Assembly: GCA_014534235.1 (NCBI GenBank)
Contig: JACVRW010000002.1
Span: 27,257-91,256, forward strand
DNA length: 64,000 bases
Source of the DNA: Thermoleophilaceae bacterium
GTDB taxonomy: Bacteria > Actinomycetota > Thermoleophilia > Solirubrobacterales > Thermoleophilaceae
Reading direction: 5' to 3'
The notes beneath the pieces were generated by a model. It was not told where the DNA came from and did not search any database. It saw nothing but the letters and a program-made list of their open reading frames with translations. Position numbers and translations under genes: made by a program. Positions 60,198 to 64,000 of this stretch are shown in pieces (the stretch's first letter is position 1; every line of letters begins with the position of its first letter).

Positions 60198-60779
60198 GTG
60201 AGCCGCGCTCTCGATCTGGTCCTCGCGTCCGTGCTGCTCGTCGTGACCGCCCCGCTCATGGCGGCCGCGGCGATCGCGATCAGGCTCGAGAGTCGCGGGC
60301 CGGTCGTCTACCGGCAGCGGCGGGTGGGGAAGGACGGCCGGCCCTTCGAGCTGTGGAAGCTGCGCACGATGGTCCCCGGCGCGGAGTCGATGGGCGCGGG
60401 GATCTACGTGCTGGAGGGGGATCCACGCATCACGCGCGTGGGCCGGCTGCTGCGCCGCTTCTCGCTGGACGAGCTACCGAACCTGATCAATGTGCTGAAG
60501 GGCGATATGGCGATGGTCGGGCCGAGGCCGACCGTGCAGCAGCAGGTGGACCGCTACACCGAGCGCCAACGCCGCCGGCTGGAGGTCAAGCCGGGCATCA
60601 CCGGCTGGGCGCAGATCAACGGCCGCACCTCGCTGCCGTGGCCCGAGCGGATCGAGCTCGACGTCTGGTACGTCGAGCACCGCTCGCTCCGGCTCGACCT
60701 CGAGATCCTCGTCCGCACCGCTCGCATGCTGGCCACGGGGCACGGTCTCTACAGCGGGGATCTCACGCAGGGCTGGTGA
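60198..60779 (+). CDS. undecaprenyl-phosphate sugar phosphotransferase (bacterial sugar transferase)
   Basis: GPVVYRQRRVGKDGRPFELWKLRTMV...RRFSLDELPNLINVLKGDMAMVGPRP...VKPGITGWAQINGRTSLPW. Confidence 0.93.
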   Translation: MSRALDLVLASVLLVVTAPLMAAAAIAIRLESRGPVVYRQRRVGKDGRPFELWKLRTMVPGAESMGAGIYVLEGDPRITRVGRLLRRFSLDELPNLINVLKGDMAMVGPRPTVQQQVDRYTERQRRRLEVKPGITGWAQINGRTSLPWPERIELDVWYVEHRSLRLDLEILVRTARMLATGHGLYSGDLTQGW

Positions 60780-60780
60780 A

Positions 60781-62442
60781 TCAACCCGAGACGCGCAGCT
60801 CGTAGCGGTCCGAGCTGCCGCGGTCCGTGTCATCGTCGGGGACCGCCACCACGTAGAAGCGGTAGCGACCGTCCGACGGCGGAATGAAGGAGGTGGCGAA
60901 GCGCCCGCGCCGGGTGAGCACGGTCCGTGTTCCCACGGTCCGCCACGTCGCGCCCAGCCGCTGCTGGAGGACCAGGCGGAGCACCCGCTTGCGAGGGGAT
61001 ACTCCTCCGGTGATCGAGACGGCTAGCCCGGCCCGCGCGGCGGTCGGTGGTGGGTCGATCGTGACCACAGGGCGGAGCCGCAGGAGCAGCCTCGGCGACC
61101 CCGAGCCCCGCAGCCCGTTGCGTCCGGGGAAGCGGGCGCGGACGTACATCCGAAGGCGTGGGCGCAGCTCGGTCGCGAAGGCGCCGTCAGGCCCGGTCGT
61201 GATCGTGCGGGAGGTCCGCCAGCGGCCGCGGGGGCTCACCTGTAGCAGGACGGGTTCACCGGCCAGCGGGCGTCCGTCCGCGGCCAGGAGGTTTCCACTG
61301 ACCCACACCGGCTCCCCGTAGTCGACCGCTGTGTCCCGGAGCAGCGCCGACAGGCGCGTTCCGAACGGCGACGCCGGCGCGGGGACGGCAACGGTTCCGA
61401 CGAGCGCGCGGAGCTGTGGGAGCTGTGCGTAGAGCGCGTTGCCGGGGCAGGCCGTCCTGCCGGTGTCGCGGTGGCCGATCACCCGCTCCACCGTCACCCT
61501 CGCACCGGCGGCGTACTTCGTGAGCGAGCCGCCCGAGCTGGTCAACGTCACCCGCCCGGAGACGGGCTGGCCGTGAATCGGAAGCTTCCAACGGATGTAG
61601 GCGGCGATCGCGCGGAGCGCCGCGGGTGTCACCGGGGCGGCGGTGTGGTCACCGATGCTGGCGATGCCGGCAGTCTGCGCGTTGAAGCCCTGAGCCTGTG
61701 CCCCGACCACCGCCTTGTCGAGCCCGCCGGCGCGCCCCTCGTACAGCACGCCGTACTTGTCTACGAGGGCGTTGTAGCCGATGTCGTCCCAGCCGTTTGA
61801 ATAGCGGTGGTAGCGGCAGATGGCCAGCACCATCGCGGGCGCATCCGCGGCGCTGTAGGCGTTCAGCGAGACCGTGTGATGGACGTGGACAGCCTTGACC
61901 TCGCCGTAGTCCGGCGCGCTGCGGGGACGGCAGGCGCCGGCGCCCCATTGCCGGCGCGAGACGAACGCGGGCTGCGCGGCCTGAGCCACCCGGGCCCGGG
62001 TGGCCGCCCTGAATACGCGCACGAAGTGCAGCCGCAGCCCTGGTACCGGCCTGCTCAAGCGATACTGAACCGCCCCGCCGGTGCCCACCCACATCGGGTC
62101 CGAGGCGCTCAGCGCTCGCTCGCCGGTCGCAGGGTCGGGATTGTGCTCGGCGTGGGCCTCGAGCCCCTCCCAGCGGCTCCACCGGCCGCCGCGTCGGACC
62201 CGGAGGCGGATCTCCGGCTCGGCTCGCCCGGCCCAGCGCATCCCCACCAGGTTGAAGCGCCGAGGCGTCGTGAGCGGCCGCGAGCGAACCGGGCCCGCGA
62301 AAGCGGCGCTGGCCGCGCCGGCACGCGGGGCGAGCTCGAAGTCGACCGCGCGCGGGGCCGCGGGGGCCGGCGCCGGGACCAGGACCACGGCGGACGCCAG
62401 TGCAGCTGCTGAGGCGGGCAGCTTCACGAAGGGTCGGAACAC
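60781..62442 (-). CDS. PGRP / N-acetylmuramoyl-L-alanine amidase domain protein (secreted)
   Basis: SRRQWGAGACRPRSAPDYGEVKAVHVHHTVSLNAYSAADAPAMVLAICRYHRYSNGWDDIGYNALVDKYGVLYEGRAGGLDKAVVGAQAQGFN. Confidence 0.92.
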   Translation of the reverse strand: MFRPFVKLPASAAALASAVVLVPAPAPAAPRAVDFELAPRAGAASAAFAGPVRSRPLTTPRRFNLVGMRWAGRAEPEIRLRVRRGGRWSRWEGLEAHAEHNPDPATGERALSASDPMWVGTGGAVQYRLSRPVPGLRLHFVRVFRAATRARVAQAAQPAFVSRRQWGAGACRPRSAPDYGEVKAVHVHHTVSLNAYSAADAPAMVLAICRYHRYSNGWDDIGYNALVDKYGVLYEGRAGGLDKAVVGAQAQGFNAQTAGIASIGDHTAAPVTPAALRAIAAYIRWKLPIHGQPVSGRVTLTSSGGSLTKYAAGARVTVERVIGHRDTGRTACPGNALYAQLPQLRALVGTVAVPAPASPFGTRLSALLRDTAVDYGEPVWVSGNLLAADGRPLAGEPVLLQVSPRGRWRTSRTITTGPDGAFATELRPRLRMYVRARFPGRNGLRGSGSPRLLLRLRPVVTIDPPPTAARAGLAVSITGGVSPRKRVLRLVLQQRLGATWRTVGTRTVLTRRGRFATSFIPPSDGRYRFYVVAVPDDDTDRGSSDRYELRVSG

Positions 62443-62490
62443 CCTTTCGCGGCCGCGGTTGCGGCGGCGGGTCAGAGAGTTATGAGCCTC

Positions 62491-63207
62491 TTAGGGGATC
62501 GCCTCGGGCCCGTTCGAGCGGTGCTCGTCCCGGAAGGTGCGCAGCGCGTCGAAGATCTCCGGCGTCATGCGCCTGCAGAGGAGCAGCCGGCCGGTGCCGT
62601 TCGGCTCGGGGTCCCGGCTCCAGGCGCTCGCGGCCACGTCGTACCGCATGTTCCGCCGCGGCGCGAGGACCATCTGGTAGTCGTCCTCGTCGAAGAACGC
62701 CTTCAGATCGGCGCGCTGGTCCTCCGACAGCCTCGGGTTGAACCACACGATCACCCGGCCGTGCTCGAGCGTATGCACGAGCTCTTCGTCCTGTGGCGCC
62801 TCGGTGTAGGCGCCGTCGTCGGCGGGGAACGCGTAGTGGCGCCCCGAGGTCGGGGGATTCGTCGGGTAGTTGACCCGTGTCTCGAGGGTCCTCGTGTGGG
62901 TGCGATCGGTGGGCCTCGAGCTCCTCAGCTGGCAACCGGCGGCCCGCGCTGCCGCCGCCAGGTCGAACTCCTGCTGCTCGGGGACACTGCCGCCGTCGGG
63001 GAGGACCTCGGATGCCGCCTCGCCGCTGGCGCCGCCGCTGCCTCCTCCGGCGGCCACGACCACCAGCGCGACGATCAAGGCGACGACGAGTAGCCCGGCC
63101 GCGCCGAAGCCGACCATGCGCTTGCGCTGCCGTTCCTCCCGTGCCCTGCGCTCGCGTTCCTCGCGTTCGCGGCGAAGCGCCTCCTTCTGCTGCCTTCGAT
63201 GCGACAC
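62491..63207 (-). CDS. DUF3105 domain membrane protein
   Basis: Basic N-terminus, TM, VNYPTNPPTSGRHYAFPADDGAYTEAPQDEELVHTLEHGRVIVWFNP. Confidence 0.88.
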   Translation of the reverse strand: MSHRRQQKEALRREREERERRAREERQRKRMVGFGAAGLLVVALIVALVVVAAGGGSGGASGEAASEVLPDGGSVPEQQEFDLAAAARAAGCQLRSSRPTDRTHTRTLETRVNYPTNPPTSGRHYAFPADDGAYTEAPQDEELVHTLEHGRVIVWFNPRLSEDQRADLKAFFDEDDYQMVLAPRRNMRYDVAASAWSRDPEPNGTGRLLLCRRMTPEIFDALRTFRDEHRSNGPEAIP

Positions 63208-63222
63208 CTCGCCGAAGCGTAG

Positions 63223-63625
63223 CTACGACGGGCGCGGTGACGAGGCTGTGCGGCGGCGGCCCGCGGGCGCTCGCCGCCGGCTCGCCTGGTGTCGGCGCAC
63301 CGGCCTGAAGCGCTCCTCCACGAACGTCACTATCTCGCTTGTCAGCCGCTCCGGGGTACCCGCAGCTCGAGGATCGACGACGCCCGTACGAGCCGCGCCT
63401 TCGGCAGCTCGCGCACCAGCATGTCGGAGGCGGAGAAGGGGTGGGTCGGGTCGCGGTGGTGGCCGATCGCGAGCAGAGCGTTGTCGAGCACCGGCATCTC
63501 GATGAGGAGGCCCTCATCCGATCGGGTACGACGGCTCGCTGCCCGCTTCCGTACTCGTCGTATACCAAACGGTGGCCGTCGAACTCGAAATGGCGGGTCC
63601 TGGGCGTCTTGGGGCCGGCCGGCAT
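63223..63625 (-). pseudogene. alpha/beta hydrolase remnant (internal deletion + frameshift)
   Basis: N-term [33 protein letters not shown] joined to C-term MPVLDNALLAIGHHRDPTHPFSASDMLVRELPKARLVRASSILELRV / TPERLTSEIVTFVEERFRP in other frames. Confidence 0.75.
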
Positions 63626-63709
63626 ATTCCGTGCGACCGACGGCGTTCGCGCCGGCTTGCGCGTGGGAATAGCATCAAGGAAGCGAGGGAGCGACGAAGA
63701 GGAGGACGG

Positions 63710-64000
63710 ATGAGCGCGACGGTGCCTGTGCAGATCACCGTCAACGGTCAGAGGCACGAGTCTGACGTCGAACCGCGGCTCTTGCTCGTCCACTACCTAC
63801 GCGACACGCTCGGCCTCACCGGTACGCACGTGGGCTGCGACACGTCGAACTGCGGCGCGTGCACCGTCCACATGAACGGCGAGGCCGTCAAGAGCTGCAC
63901 GGTCCTCGCCGTGCAGGCCGACGGGGCCGACGTCACCACGATCGAGGGCCTGGGCGAGGAGGGCGCGCTGCACCCACTGCAGGAGGCGTTCTGGGAGCAC
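63710..64000 (+). CDS. (2Fe-2S)-binding protein, CoxS / xanthine dehydrogenase small subunit type (3' partial)
   Basis: [64 protein letters not shown]. Confidence 0.95.
   Translation, partial: MSATVPVQITVNGQRHESDVEPRLLLVHYLRDTLGLTGTHVGCDTSNCGACTVHMNGEAVKSCTVLAVQADGADVTTIEGLGEEGALHPLQEAFWEH

Noticed and set aside
62480-63793. 437-aa minus ORF over DUF3105 and the hydrolase remnant
   Set aside because: Out-of-frame with DUF3105; only its segment [17 protein letters not shown] is meaningful and belongs to the pseudogene.

Overview
The window is a GC-rich actinobacterial chromosome segment. Gene content and order suggest a Thermoleophilia/Solirubrobacterales-like lineage (inference). It spans the dnaA/origin neighbourhood: parB-parA-rsmG-jag-yidC-yidD-rnpA-rpmH on the minus strand, facing dnaA-dnaN-recF-DUF721-gyrB-gyrA on the plus strand. 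Next come pheA/HNH/DUF4446 and a cell-wall kinase cluster (STPK, fhaA, fhaB, PP2C, FtsW/RodA, PBP, PASTA kinase, second ddl). The rest holds a third STPK, purM, uppP, dedA and a surface-glycan region (DegT aminotransferase, CapD-like, glycosyltransferases, formyltransferase, O-antigen ligase, sugar transferase, LytR_C protein, PGRP amidase). It ends in a CoxS-type 2Fe-2S gene. Main observations: (1) rsmG, uppP and a GT2 gene each seem to need a CTG start placed in a CTGA overlap with the upstream stop codon. (2) A locus after gyrA carries a 15-nt near-perfect complement of the 16S rRNA 3' end, a 14-codon ORF and strong hairpins. (3) Two genes, DUF354-like and an alpha/beta hydrolase, keep only their N- and C-terminal ends. 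(4) Two parS-like palindromes each encode V-S-R-E-T, in rsmG and in dnaN. (5) There is an intergenic 11-bp inverted repeat of REP/MITE type, and a structured leader before gyrB. All assignments were made by reading the sequence; no database search was run.
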